Part shown: piece after piece, positions 16,161 to 23,931 of the stretch | Layout of the letters: the number at the start of each line of letters is the position of its first letter | How positions within the stretch are numbered: the first letter of the stretch is position 1 | DNA from: JANRLJ01 sp034437895 | Lineage (GTDB): Bacteria; Chloroflexota; Anaerolineae; Aggregatilineales; Phototrophicaceae | NCBI GenBank assembly: GCA_034437895.1 | Contig: DAOTTO010000172.1 | Location: 1 to 30,458, forward strand | Direction of reading: 5' to 3' | DNA: 30,458 nt | The notes under the pieces: model-generated | Seen by the model: only the letters and a program-made list of their open reading frames with translations | The model's database searches: none | What the model was told of the DNA's origin: nothing | Made by a program: the position numbers and the translations under genes

Positions 16161-16211
16161 AATAGATGAAAGTTACGCGGTTCATAGTGATTAGTTGTTA
16201 CTCAAAGTAGG
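16145..16211. repeat. Dispersed repeat, copy 2
   Basis: Overlaps the right terminal repeat of the MITE-like element and runs beyond it. It matches 8979-9042. Beyond it, up to 16365, there is no gene; a short palindrome GTGAGGC / GCCTCAC lies at 16250-16265. Confidence 0.7.
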
Positions 16212-16365
16212 TTAATGGGTAAATGAAATCGGATTGGTATTATGTAGGGGTGAGGCACGCCTCACTCTTGCGAAAAATCACTTGTATTGGTTTTAGTTTC
16301 TCTATAAAGACTATCAGCTAACAACTTTTAACATAAACGTCATTCAACGGGCGAAATAACCTCGT

Positions 16366-17880
16366 TCACTGCTCATTAGTGCCGAGGGGAAGCAAATAAT
16401 CGATGTTTTCCGGCAGTGGTAGCAGCAAATAAACGATTGTCCAGCGCGACCAATGCACATAATCGGCATCGCTGTACCCCAAATCCAGCCAATATTGGGA
16501 TGCCCGCGCTGGCCCCGTATCCGCCGCAATCCCTACCCCATAACCTTCTACATAGAGATTGGTGTCAAATGGAATCAAGCGTGGGTCTACGCCGATGATG
16601 CCATGTTGCAAGATGCGACCTGTGGCGGTGATGGTGCTGCCATTAAGCGCGGTTGGATGATAACTGGTGGTGTAGACACGCAACCGCCGCCAATACTGCA
16701 CAGTAGCTTCCGGCGTATCTAAGGTTTGAATCACGATGTTCGTCCCGTAAGCGATGACCTGGTCGGCTGCTTCGCGCAGGATTACATCGGTCTCGATTGT
16801 TCGGCTGATTTCGGTATTATTTTCATAGCGAACTCGGACATCAATTTGCTGCATCCCTTCCTGTCCGGCTTGCAAGACGCGGCGTGTATCAAGCAGCAGT
16901 TGGGCATCAGGCTGATAAATCGTCTCAAACGGCAGGGTGACTTGTTCCGTCAGCAGTTCCTCGCGCACCCGAATCACACGGATTGTCATACCAGTTACCA
17001 GCGGTTGATCTTCACCAGGGACGGTGTAATCTAGGCCATTGAGCGCGATATTTACTTCTGCTAATGCACTGATGACGGTAGCCGCCGTTGTGCGTGTTTC
17101 CAGCCGTGTCCCATCAACCAAAATCGTGATGGGATGAGCGCGGCTGATGACCACTGTTAAACCCGACGTAACCGATGAATTGACATCCGGCACGACTCGA
17201 TCCGTCAGAAATAACAAGATTCCGGCATCGAAAAGCGCTTCGCCCACAGTAGCGCGGCTGGTATAGAGGATGTGGGTATTGTCGCCATCCACCACCTGCA
17301 ATTCAACCCCACGCGCAATCGTGATGGTCATCGCCGGAATAGGCCAATTGAGCAAATCCGCTGTGCTGGCCTGTGTCCCATCCACAAACACACGATCCGC
17401 CGCGCCAAGTATCAACCCTGCGCTTCGCACAATGGCATCCGGATTATCGAGCGTCGTCCGCAGCAGAGTCGTCGTGCCGTCAACCGTCAAAGAAACAATC
17501 CGCGTCCGCGTGATATTGATCGTCATGCCTGCTTGCAGCGCTTGTGATAAGTCCGGCTCAACCACGTCACTGGTATCGAGTTGAATCCCCTGTAAAGCTA
17601 AGAATGCGTTTACCGTTTGGGCTTGGGTCTTGATTTGCGAGGCTTGGCCATCGATGCTCAGGGTGACTAGAAGGCTTGTCTCGGTTGATGTTGGCTTCAT
17701 CAACAAAATCCCTGTTAAAACTGCGCTGATGAGCAGTATGACGATAACGGCTGGAAACCAACCGTGCAGTCGGAAACGGCTTAGGCGGCGCATCCTACCG
17801 GGGCGCGTAGTTTCATCTAAAGATATGTTGTTTGGTGGGTAAAGTTCGGGTGATGGACGGTTATTTGGGGCTACGGGCAT
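16366..17880 (-). CDS. DUF348 - G5 - 3D domain cell-wall protein (YabE/RpfB-like)
   Basis: 504-aa membrane-anchored outside protein. A polar, proline-rich N-terminus (1-40) is followed by one transmembrane segment (about 41-61). Next come four DUF348-like ubiquitin-fold repeats (about 70-125, 127-188, 190-247, 249-305), each with a VDG and an ending like G.TI.I.R. A G5 domain (about 307-385) contains LPFETIYQPD, then a C-terminal 3D domain (about 400-480) shows YTTSYHPTALNGS, GVDPRLIPF and AADTG, with the three-Asp signature (GVDP, ADTG, YWLDLGY). 3D domains are lytic-transglycosylase-like folds in peptidoglycan-remodelling proteins such as YabE and the stationary-phase Rpf2 type, so a cell-wall role is likely. 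No Shine-Dalgarno site is seen. The gene starts 54 bp after the SRP RNA gene on the same strand without a clear terminator between. Confidence 0.88.
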   Translation of the reverse strand: MPVAPNNRPSPELYPPNNISLDETTRPGRMRRLSRFRLHGWFPAVIVILLISAVLTGILLMKPTSTETSLLVTLSIDGQASQIKTQAQTVNAFLALQGIQLDTSDVVEPDLSQALQAGMTINITRTRIVSLTVDGTTTLLRTTLDNPDAIVRSAGLILGAADRVFVDGTQASTADLLNWPIPAMTITIARGVELQVVDGDNTHILYTSRATVGEALFDAGILLFLTDRVVPDVNSSVTSGLTVVISRAHPITILVDGTRLETRTTAATVISALAEVNIALNGLDYTVPGEDQPLVTGMTIRVIRVREELLTEQVTLPFETIYQPDAQLLLDTRRVLQAGQEGMQQIDVRVRYENNTEISRTIETDVILREAADQVIAYGTNIVIQTLDTPEATVQYWRRLRVYTTSYHPTALNGSTITATGRILQHGIIGVDPRLIPFDTNLYVEGYGVGIAADTGPARASQYWLDLGYSDADYVHWSRWTIVYLLLPLPENIDYLLPLGTNEQ

Positions 17881-17933
17881 AAGGGATATGTGTCCGCAGG
17901 AAGTTGGTCATACTTTGGGCGTAAAGGAAAAAG

Positions 17934-18066
17934 ATTGTTGCCAGTGTGCTCGCACCCGGGAGCCTACGGCACCCAGGAGTTGCCCCTTAGTGCTGCTCCC
18001 GTCTGGGCCTGACACGGTTCGGAGTTCCTGCCGCGCAAGACCGAGTTCGAGCGGACTGACAACAAT
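17934..18066 (-). ncRNA. ffs: Signal recognition particle RNA (small bacterial type)
   Basis: The minus strand reads GTGTCAGGCCC-AGAC-GGGAGCAGCAC (18015-17990), the helix 8 core that binds Ffh: compare GUCAGGUCC-GGAA-GGAAGCAGC in E. coli. The outer stem ATTGTTG/CAACAAT (18066-18060 with 17940-17934) and a following CAG/CTG close a rod of about 133 nt. The apical tetraloop reads AGAC instead of the usual GGAA or UUCG. Exact ends are set by the closing stem and are approximate. The product forms SRP with Ffh for membrane targeting. Confidence 0.85.
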
Positions 18067-18217
18067 CTATATGTAAATGTTTTCGATAAAATCTATTTAT
18101 TTTGTTTAACTTAACTGAGCGCCAATATAGCATGAGCAGGTGCAATTGTCAAATTTTCTTAATATCTCACCTTACGCAGCCAGCCGCTCCGGGTTCAAAA
18201 CCCAGAGCTACGCGCAA

Positions 18218-18307
18218 TCTGGAAATCTCTAAAGAGGTTAAGGAACCTTTTTACTTAACCCCTTCAGGGGTTTCCAAACGCTTTAGCTGGCAGTTTTGAA
18301 CTGCCAG
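18218..18307. repeat. Cluster of hairpins between the SPFH gene and the SRP RNA gene
   Basis: The 290-bp gap holds no gene. Seen: GGTTAAG (18236-18242) / CTTAACC (18254-18260); a short CCCCTTCAGGGG; and CTGGCAGTT (18287-18295) / AACTGCCAG (18299-18307), a 9-bp stem with 3-nt loop. The last could end minus-strand SPFH transcripts, although no T-run follows. Confidence 0.5.
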
Positions 18308-18356
18308 TGTCCAGTGATTTGAGTGTCTGCGTAACGTCACGTGTTAAGTCAATAAC

Positions 18357-19472
18357 TTACCCCAGACTATCAAGTCGTTCCTGCCATTTAGACGAGAGTT
18401 TGTTATAGATCGCCTCAGTAATTTCGCCGCTGGCTAATTTCATGTCTAAGCTGTCGATCATAGCCTGAATTTCGGCCTTCGTCTGTGGATTTGCAGGCGC
18501 AGCGGCGGGCTGTGCTTGCTGCTGATTCGGATTGTTCTGGTTCATCATCTGCTGCATCATTTGATTCATCATCATTTGCTGCTGCATCATCTGATTTTGC
18601 AACGCAGATACATCCGCCGAGGGCTGTGCCTGTTGGTTCGGGTTAAGCATCCCGCCGATCTGTTGACCAACGCCTAGTCCCAAGCCAGCCCCCGCCAAAG
18701 CACCTCCCATACCCTGATTTTGCGCGGCTGCCATGCCAATATCGAGGCGCTTTTGCCGTTCCAAAACTTCCATCCACACTTCGAGCGGGACAATATCACG
18801 CAGTTCTTCAATCGGCACATTGACGGTATCAAATGAATTCGCTTCAAAGGCATTAATCTGTAAGCCCATCTCTTTAAAGCGTTCATTAACCTGCACGAGT
18901 GCCGCGCCTTCAATTTCCTCAAGAATGCCATTGGCCTCGACGAGGTTTTGTGCGCCGGACTTCAAAAGCAAGCTGTTAATCTCGCCTAAAAGTGTGGTCT
19001 GAAGGCGTTCTTTGATGTCCGCAAGCCGCGTCATCGGGCGATTAACACCATATTTCTTCAGGAAAACCATTGGGTCAGCGATATTGATGTCGATCAACCC
19101 GTGTGTGCGTAACAAAGCAATCCCTAGCCCGGTGGTCACGCGAAGATAAATCGGCTTAACCGTCCCCCAACCCACTTGCGGCATATTCCGCAAGTTGATG
19201 AAATAAAGATCAGCCGTAAACGGGGTGCGTCCGCTGGTCGCTAAACCAATTAAGCCCGAAAGAATCGGGATATTGGCGACAGACAGGGTGTGACGGCCTG
19301 TTCCCAAGACATCCAACGCTTGCCCGCCGCGTACAAAAACAGCCGCTTGGCTTTCGCCAACGATCACTTGCGAACCCATACGCCAATCGCCGCTGCCCTG
19401 CTGTGGCTCACGATACGTCAGCTCATCTTCGGCAACGTTGGTATGGTCGATCACATCAATAATACGGGGCAT
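18357..19472 (-). CDS. SPFH/Band 7 domain protein with Gln/Met-rich region and SHOCT-like tail
   Basis: 371 aa. Residues about 30-240 form an SPFH/Band 7 domain of the YdjI/'virion core' type: the start EDELTYREP...GSQVIVGESQAAVF, the LGTGRHTLS stretch, then the YLRVTTG and INAFEANSF strands. There is no membrane segment. A glycine-rich patch (about 250-275) leads into a Gln/Met/Asn low-complexity stretch (about 292-322). The last 40 residues (KAEIQAMIDSLDMKLASGEITEAIYNKL) look like a SHOCT-type or short helical oligomerisation domain. Relatives such as YdjI act with phage-shock-type membrane stress proteins; that role here is inference. AAGGAG precedes the ATG. It follows a coiled-coil gene by 63 bp on the same strand. 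Confidence 0.87.
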   Translation of the reverse strand: MPRIIDVIDHTNVAEDELTYREPQQGSGDWRMGSQVIVGESQAAVFVRGGQALDVLGTGRHTLSVANIPILSGLIGLATSGRTPFTADLYFINLRNMPQVGWGTVKPIYLRVTTGLGIALLRTHGLIDINIADPMVFLKKYGVNRPMTRLADIKERLQTTLLGEINSLLLKSGAQNLVEANGILEEIEGAALVQVNERFKEMGLQINAFEANSFDTVNVPIEELRDIVPLEVWMEVLERQKRLDIGMAAAQNQGMGGALAGAGLGLGVGQQIGGMLNPNQQAQPSADVSALQNQMMQQQMMMNQMMQQMMNQNNPNQQQAQPAAAPANPQTKAEIQAMIDSLDMKLASGEITEAIYNKLSSKWQERLDSLG

Positions 19473-19535
19473 GCCTGATCTCCTTAATCTTCAAATTCAA
19501 AACAAAGTAGCGAAGTAGACTGATTGACCTAATGC

Positions 19536-20060
19536 TTACGCGCCGAATCCACTGATAAGATCATCACGTAGCGCAAAAGCGCTGAGCGCTTCGACCACTA
19601 ACGTGTCCAGATTCACAATCGCCTCATCAAGTTTGGCTTGATCGCCTGCGGACTGCTCCATCGAGTCTAACGCCTCATCAAAACCTTCAACCGACTTTAC
19701 TTGCGCTTCATCAAACGCATAAAGTGTTTCCATCTCGTCCGCGCCGATTTTCAACTGCGCCCACATCCCCGAATAGCCAGCGGAAGCAGAATCCATCTTA
19801 TCCTTGAGTTGTTGGATTTTGCTTTTCACATTGCGGGTGCGCGACATATAGGCCATGCCGCCGCTGTTGATGATAAGCTGCTCAATTCTGATGACGCGAT
19901 CTAATCGCTGCTGAATCAGATCGACAATGTAATCACGCAGCATCCGATCTGCATTACGCCGTGCCTGCTTATCTTGATAGCCTTTGAAGCCCGGAATACG
20001 AGCGATCAAACGCTCAAACGAACCACGCTCTTGGACAATCCGGTCATATAAATCAGACAT
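19536..20060 (-). CDS. Helical coiled-coil protein of unknown function
   Basis: 174 aa, almost wholly alpha-helical by composition, without signal peptide or membrane segment. The N-terminal third is basic (FKGYQDKQARRNADRMLRDYIVDLIQQRLDR), and the rest is acidic with long heptad-like runs. Not assigned to a named family. It lies between a two-TM winged-helix-like protein and an SPFH protein, with gaps of 62 and 63 bp, all on the minus strand. Its helical plan is reminiscent of PspA-like partners of SPFH proteins, but the length is shorter than PspA (about 220 aa) and no signature was found, so this is only a context-based idea. GAGGG precedes the ATG. Confidence 0.75.
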   Translation of the reverse strand: MSDLYDRIVQERGSFERLIARIPGFKGYQDKQARRNADRMLRDYIVDLIQQRLDRVIRIEQLIINSGGMAYMSRTRNVKSKIQQLKDKMDSASAGYSGMWAQLKIGADEMETLYAFDEAQVKSVEGFDEALDSMEQSAGDQAKLDEAIVNLDTLVVEALSAFALRDDLISGFGA

Positions 20061-20122
20061 ATTTTTCCCTCACGTATAAAAACCCAACTTCTATTTTAAG
20101 CGATACTGCCAAATGCCGCGCC

Positions 20123-20545
20123 CTAATCATTGGGGATGTCATCGATGAGCGTTTGCCCCGCATAAAGAATGCCCTTTTGCCAATCGACCTCGCCGTTAAA
20201 AATTTCCAGTGTAATGAGTTGATTGACCATTTCGACCACAGCTTCTTCGCTCACCGCTAGCTGCTGCGCGGCCTCGCTAAACGTCATCTGATGATGGCTG
20301 CGAAGGGTATCCATGAGTTCGCGCTGCTGGCGCACAAACGATTCTGGTTCGGCTTCTTCCGCCTGCGGCCTGCTGTAAAAATAAATTCCCACCGCAATTA
20401 GCGGTACGATCACGCCAAATACGATCACGCCGCGCAAGGCAAATGCACTGGTCTCGAAATCGGAAGCAGCCAGATACAACCCACCGCTAATCGCCAAGAT
20501 AAATCCTAACCCAATTAACAAGAGACCCAATTGGGGTTTTTTCAT
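20123..20545 (-). CDS. Two-TM membrane protein with winged-helix-like C-terminus
   Basis: 140 aa. Two membrane segments (about 7-27 and 38-57) are followed by an acidic linker (EEAEPES) and a cytosolic region of about 75 residues. This region has a helix-turn-helix/winged-helix look: ELMDTLRSHHQMTFSEAAQQLAVSEEAVVEMVNQL ends with a beta-like pair (split across GEVDWQKGILYAG). Such a fold could bind DNA or act as a PCI-like protein interface; neither can be chosen. It is the first gene of a probable three-gene module with the coiled-coil and SPFH genes, behind an extended -10 promoter at 20581-20589. Confidence 0.78.
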   Translation of the reverse strand: MKKPQLGLLLIGLGFILAISGGLYLAASDFETSAFALRGVIVFGVIVPLIAVGIYFYSRPQAEEAEPESFVRQQRELMDTLRSHHQMTFSEAAQQLAVSEEAVVEMVNQLITLEIFNGEVDWQKGILYAGQTLIDDIPND

Positions 20546-20580
20546 GCGCCCTCACCGTACAAATCCAATTCTTGAGGTTA

Positions 20581-20589
20581 ATTATAGCA
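20581..20589 (-). promoter_or_regulatory. Extended -10 promoter element of the SPFH module
   Basis: Minus-strand TGCTATAAT, 35 bp before the ATG at 20545. No convincing -35 box was found, as expected for an extended -10. Confidence 0.55.
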
Positions 20590-20698
20590 TGTTACCCGCA
20601 ATCTGCTGGCAAGACTCCGACAAACAGTGTAAGATTTTGTTACTTAAAGGTGTTCGACCTAAATTAACGAGAATCAGCCAACTCAAGGAGAAAGCGCC

Positions 20699-22441
20699 AT
20701 GCGACCAAGCCGAATAGTCGCCTTCAGTCTCTCTGTGATATTGATGTTGTTGTTCGTAAGCGCGGCGATGGCACAGACGGATGCGACTGCCGAACCGCAA
20801 GCTGAAACAACACAGCAGCCCGCCTCAAACCCGACTGCGACCCGCCCTGCCGCAGCCCAAGCCACGCCAACCGCAACTGCTGGCGCAGCCCAGCAGACCT
20901 ATACCGTGCGTTACGGCGACAATCTGTTCCGTATCGCGCTGCGGTTTGGCACGACAACCCGCGCTATGGCGGAAGCTAATGGCATCGTCAACCCGAATCT
21001 GATCTTTACAGGGCAGGTTTTAAATATTCCATCAACTGGGGCAGCCACCCCAACCGCTACTGCCACCGCTGTGCCACCCACCGCCACCCCACCAGCCAGC
21101 GGCGAAGCGTATGTGGTACAGCGAGGCGATACGCTCCTGAGTATTGCGTCGCGCTTCTCCACGACAGTTTCTGCGCTTATCCGTGCCAATAATATTCCTA
21201 ACCAGAACATTATTTTTACCGGACAGCGCTTGACCATCCCAGCCGCTGGAACAAGTGCGCCAACAACGGCTGGCTCAAATACAGATGCAGCGGCTGCACC
21301 GGAATCAACCATCATCGAAAATGCAGGTTTCGCCTACGGGATTGAAGCCTTCGCTTTCGGGCAAGACCTTGCTGCAATTCGGCAAGAATTGGGTGAAGTC
21401 GGCGCAAACTGGGTCAAAGTACGTGTGGATTGGCGGGCGTTAGAGCCAGTTCAGGGCGAAATTAACTTTGCCGAACTAGACGGCATCGTAAATGCGCTCA
21501 ATACCGATGAATTTAATATTCTGCTGACCGTCACAAACTCGCCGACATGGGCGCGTACCGCTGTTGATGAAAACGGCCCGCCTGATGATCTGGCAGATTA
21601 TGGGACTTTTGTCGGCGCATTGGCAGCGCGTTATGCGGGCCGTGTCGATGCGTATGAAGTCTGGGATGAACCCAACCTCCGCCGTAACTGGCGATGTGAT
21701 ACCAACGGCAACCCCACCATCTGCGATATTGATTATGTCGAACTTTTGACGGCAGCCTACGACGCGGTTAAATCCGCTGATAGCAGTGCGATGGTCATCA
21801 CAGGCGGACTTGCCCCCACAGGCTTCAATGATGGCATTAACGCCATTAATGATCGCATCTATCTGGCGACCATCCTCGCTAATGGCGCAGGCACGGTTTC
21901 CGATGCGATTGGCGCTCATCCCGGCGGCTGGGCAAATCCGCCCGATGCTGTCTGCTGCGATCAATCCACTGGGGTGGAAACGCATTTTGAAGATGCAAGT
22001 TTCTACTTCTTGGATAATCTGGAAGCCTATCGCCAAATCATGATTGACGGTGGTAATGGCGGAACGCCGATTTGGGTTACAAAGTTTGGATGGGGATCCA
22101 GCGAAGATGGCGATGCGCCTTCTGCCAATAACGTCTTCTACACCTATACCAGCCTGAGTGAACAAGCGTTGTATGTGCCGCGTGCCTTTGAGCTTGGGCA
22201 AGGATTAGGTTATGTCGGGCCAATGATCCTAGACAACCTCAATGGCTGCCAAGGTTTACCCAGCCGCCCAGAAGCCTGCTATGCCGCCCTCATCGCACCT
22301 GATGGTCAACCGCGCCCTTTATTTGAGGCCGTCGCTTCGATTGAAAAACCGGAACCAGAAGCTCCCGAAAGACCACTTCCGCCCACATCAGAGCCGGAAA
22401 TGACCCCAGAAGCGACACCAGAGGCAACTGAAGCATCTTAA
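20699..22441 (+). CDS. Secreted double-LysM protein with glycosidase-like barrel
   Basis: 580 aa. Signal peptide 1-25 (AMA-QTD). Two LysM domains at about 66-111 and 136-181 (YTVRYGDNLFRIALRFG and YVVQRGDTLLSIASRFS starts), joined by Thr/Ala/Pro linkers, should bind peptidoglycan or other GlcNAc polymers. From about 210 to 550 the protein resembles clan GH-A (GH5/GH39-like) TIM barrels: WVKVRVDWRALEP, YEVWDEPN with the acid/base E324, and IWVTKFGWGSS, where the usual nucleophile Glu of TEFGW is K462. So hydrolysis may be lost. A Pro/Glu/Thr tail ends the protein. AAGGAG precedes the ATG. It stands alone and ends at a strong palindromic terminator. Confidence 0.88.
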   Translation: MRPSRIVAFSLSVILMLLFVSAAMAQTDATAEPQAETTQQPASNPTATRPAAAQATPTATAGAAQQTYTVRYGDNLFRIALRFGTTTRAMAEANGIVNPNLIFTGQVLNIPSTGAATPTATATAVPPTATPPASGEAYVVQRGDTLLSIASRFSTTVSALIRANNIPNQNIIFTGQRLTIPAAGTSAPTTAGSNTDAAAAPESTIIENAGFAYGIEAFAFGQDLAAIRQELGEVGANWVKVRVDWRALEPVQGEINFAELDGIVNALNTDEFNILLTVTNSPTWARTAVDENGPPDDLADYGTFVGALAARYAGRVDAYEVWDEPNLRRNWRCDTNGNPTICDIDYVELLTAAYDAVKSADSSAMVITGGLAPTGFNDGINAINDRIYLATILANGAGTVSDAIGAHPGGWANPPDAVCCDQSTGVETHFEDASFYFLDNLEAYRQIMIDGGNGGTPIWVTKFGWGSSEDGDAPSANNVFYTYTSLSEQALYVPRAFELGQGLGYVGPMILDNLNGCQGLPSRPEACYAALIAPDGQPRPLFEAVASIEKPEPEAPERPLPPTSEPEMTPEATPEATEAS

Positions 22442-22506
22442 CAGGTAAATAGTAATAGAAGATAAGCCATCCCGTTTTTCAAGCAGAAAGTTCGGGGGCT
22501 TCACAA

Positions 22507-22539
22507 AAATACAGGAGACTCGGCGAGTCTCCTGTATTT
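22507..22539. terminator. Bidirectional terminator between convergent genes
   Basis: Perfect 15-bp palindromic stem (22507-22521 and 22525-22539) around loop GGC; the stem starts AAATACAGGAGACTC. Its A-ends give T-rich 3' flanks on both strands. It lies between the LysM protein gene and the coiled-coil gene. Confidence 0.8.
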
Positions 22540-22562
22540 AAACAAATGGTCAATCATCGAAA

Positions 22563-23807
22563 TTAAGGCGTATTCGTCCCGTTGCCGCCATTATCCAAGC
22601 GAACAGCAGGCATCGTCCCAGTGGTTTTGGTCGAAGGCGGCAAACCCGATTTATCATATTCGCTCAACATGGCTTGATAGCGTTCTTTATAAAGCAGCGC
22701 CCGGTCACGCTCGAGCTGCCACAGACGCTCAAGGCTTTCATTTAACGGATTAATCCGGCCTGACAGATCATTGAACTGCTCAACAAATCGTTGAAAGTCT
22801 TTATCATGCCCACGCCACACTTCATCATTGGAGAGCGTAAACTGCTTCCAGCGCTTTTGATCTTCTGAGCGCCAGTCGTTCCATTCCTGACGGAAACGCT
22901 CCTCGCTCAAGCGCTGCATTTCGGCAACTTCGTTAATCCGCCGTTCCAAACGTTCCCCGATGCGCTGAAAGTCGCTGATGATTTGTTTCATCTGGCGATA
23001 GGCTTCTGCCCATGTCTCGAAGCGTTCAAGATTACGTTCCATCGCCCCTTCCTGATCGCCAAAGCGCTTTACCAAACTATCAATTTGTTGGTCACGCTGT
23101 TGGAAGAGAAGATTTTGCTGGTCAATAAACTGCTGAATTTGTTCGCGGCGTTCACGCTCACTGTTTTGTACTTCTTGTACACGGCGTTCAATCCGTAAAG
23201 CCAAATCTTCTAGGAGCGTCACTTTAGGGCGAATGCCATCCACCTGCTTTTGCATCTCCGGCTGCTGCGTCTCTAATTCAGAGATGCGGCGGGCATCCTG
23301 ACGACGTTGTTCTTCGATAAACGCCAGACGGCGATCAGGTTCTTCAGCTTTTTTTACGAGGTCTTCCACGCGCTGCTGTAAAGCATTTAACGATGAAACC
23401 AACCGATCACGTTCTAGTTGTAAGACGGGCATTTCCGTCGTTTGTCGCTCAATTTTTGAAATTTTATCGGTGAGTTCTTTAACAGGCCGAGAGACTTGTT
23501 CTTGATTCAGTTGCGAGCGTCGCTCAGCCTCGCGCTCGGAAGTGAGTCGTTTGGCTTCTGTGCTTTCGATTAACTGGCGCATCTCACGGCGCACTTGCTC
23601 TAAAAGGTCATTTTCGCGTGCGCTTGGTGCAAATTGGGTCTTCATCACGGTTTGGTCAGATTCAAGCCCATTGAACCGTTTTTGCAGCGTCTCGATGACA
23701 CTCTGCTGCTGCTCCAGCCGTTCTTCTAGCGTGGCAATGGTGGATTTGTCACGCCGCCGTTCTTCGTCTAACCACTCAATCATGCGGGCGGCCTGGTTTA
23801 TATCCAT
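22563..23807 (-). CDS. Long coiled-coil protein, unknown function
   Basis: 414 aa, extremely rich in Glu, Arg and Gln, with near-continuous heptad repeats from about 15 to 380 (for example ATLEERLEQQQSVIETLQKR, and DSLVKRFGDQEGAMERNLER). There is no signal peptide or membrane segment, and the last 40 residues are Thr/Gly/Asn-rich. Rod-like cytoplasmic proteins of this type can be filament-forming or scaffold proteins; no family name can be given and function is unknown. Because the composition is skewed, weak similarity to SMC or myosin-type proteins should be ignored. The extended -10 promoter at 23863-23871 drives it, divergent from the dGTPase-like gene. Confidence 0.8.
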   Translation of the reverse strand: MDINQAARMIEWLDEERRRDKSTIATLEERLEQQQSVIETLQKRFNGLESDQTVMKTQFAPSARENDLLEQVRREMRQLIESTEAKRLTSEREAERRSQLNQEQVSRPVKELTDKISKIERQTTEMPVLQLERDRLVSSLNALQQRVEDLVKKAEEPDRRLAFIEEQRRQDARRISELETQQPEMQKQVDGIRPKVTLLEDLALRIERRVQEVQNSERERREQIQQFIDQQNLLFQQRDQQIDSLVKRFGDQEGAMERNLERFETWAEAYRQMKQIISDFQRIGERLERRINEVAEMQRLSEERFRQEWNDWRSEDQKRWKQFTLSNDEVWRGHDKDFQRFVEQFNDLSGRINPLNESLERLWQLERDRALLYKERYQAMLSEYDKSGLPPSTKTTGTMPAVRLDNGGNGTNTP

Positions 23808-23862
23808 GTTAATTTCCTCAAAACGTGCTTTTACGCCTGTTTTTTACCTTACTTTGTGGTGC

Positions 23863-23871
23863 ATTATAACA
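23863..23871 (-). promoter_or_regulatory. Extended -10 promoter of the coiled-coil gene
   Basis: Minus-strand TGTTATAAT, 55 bp before the ATG at 23807. It shares the 124-bp divergent gap with the dGTPase-like gene. Confidence 0.55.
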
Positions 23872-23900
23872 CACTCACGGCAGGCAAACGCTAAAACAGT

Positions 23901-23906
23901 TACAAT
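23901..23906 (+). promoter_or_regulatory. Candidate -10 box of the dGTPase-like gene
   Basis: TACAAT, 25 bp before the ATG at 23932; the ribosome site GGGAGGAG lies between. No clear -35 box. Confidence 0.4.
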
Positions 23907-23931
23907 AGCCTAGTCGGGAGGAGCCAACATA

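Noticed and set aside
16366..17880. Resuscitation-promoting factor (Rpf) call
   Set aside because: DUF348 and G5 domains are shared with RpfB, but the C-terminus is a 3D domain with its Asp pattern, not the Rpf lysozyme-like domain.
17888..18076. A 62-codon plus-strand open frame
   Set aside because: It overlaps the SRP RNA gene on the other strand, and the sequence is explained by the RNA stem structure.
21476..22201. A 241-codon minus-strand open frame
   Set aside because: Shadow of the LysM/glycosidase-like gene; no start signal and no family pattern.
22563..23807. Possible SMC- or myosin-like annotation of the coiled-coil protein
   Set aside because: There are no Walker motifs or hinge; the resemblance comes only from Glu/Arg/Gln-rich heptads.
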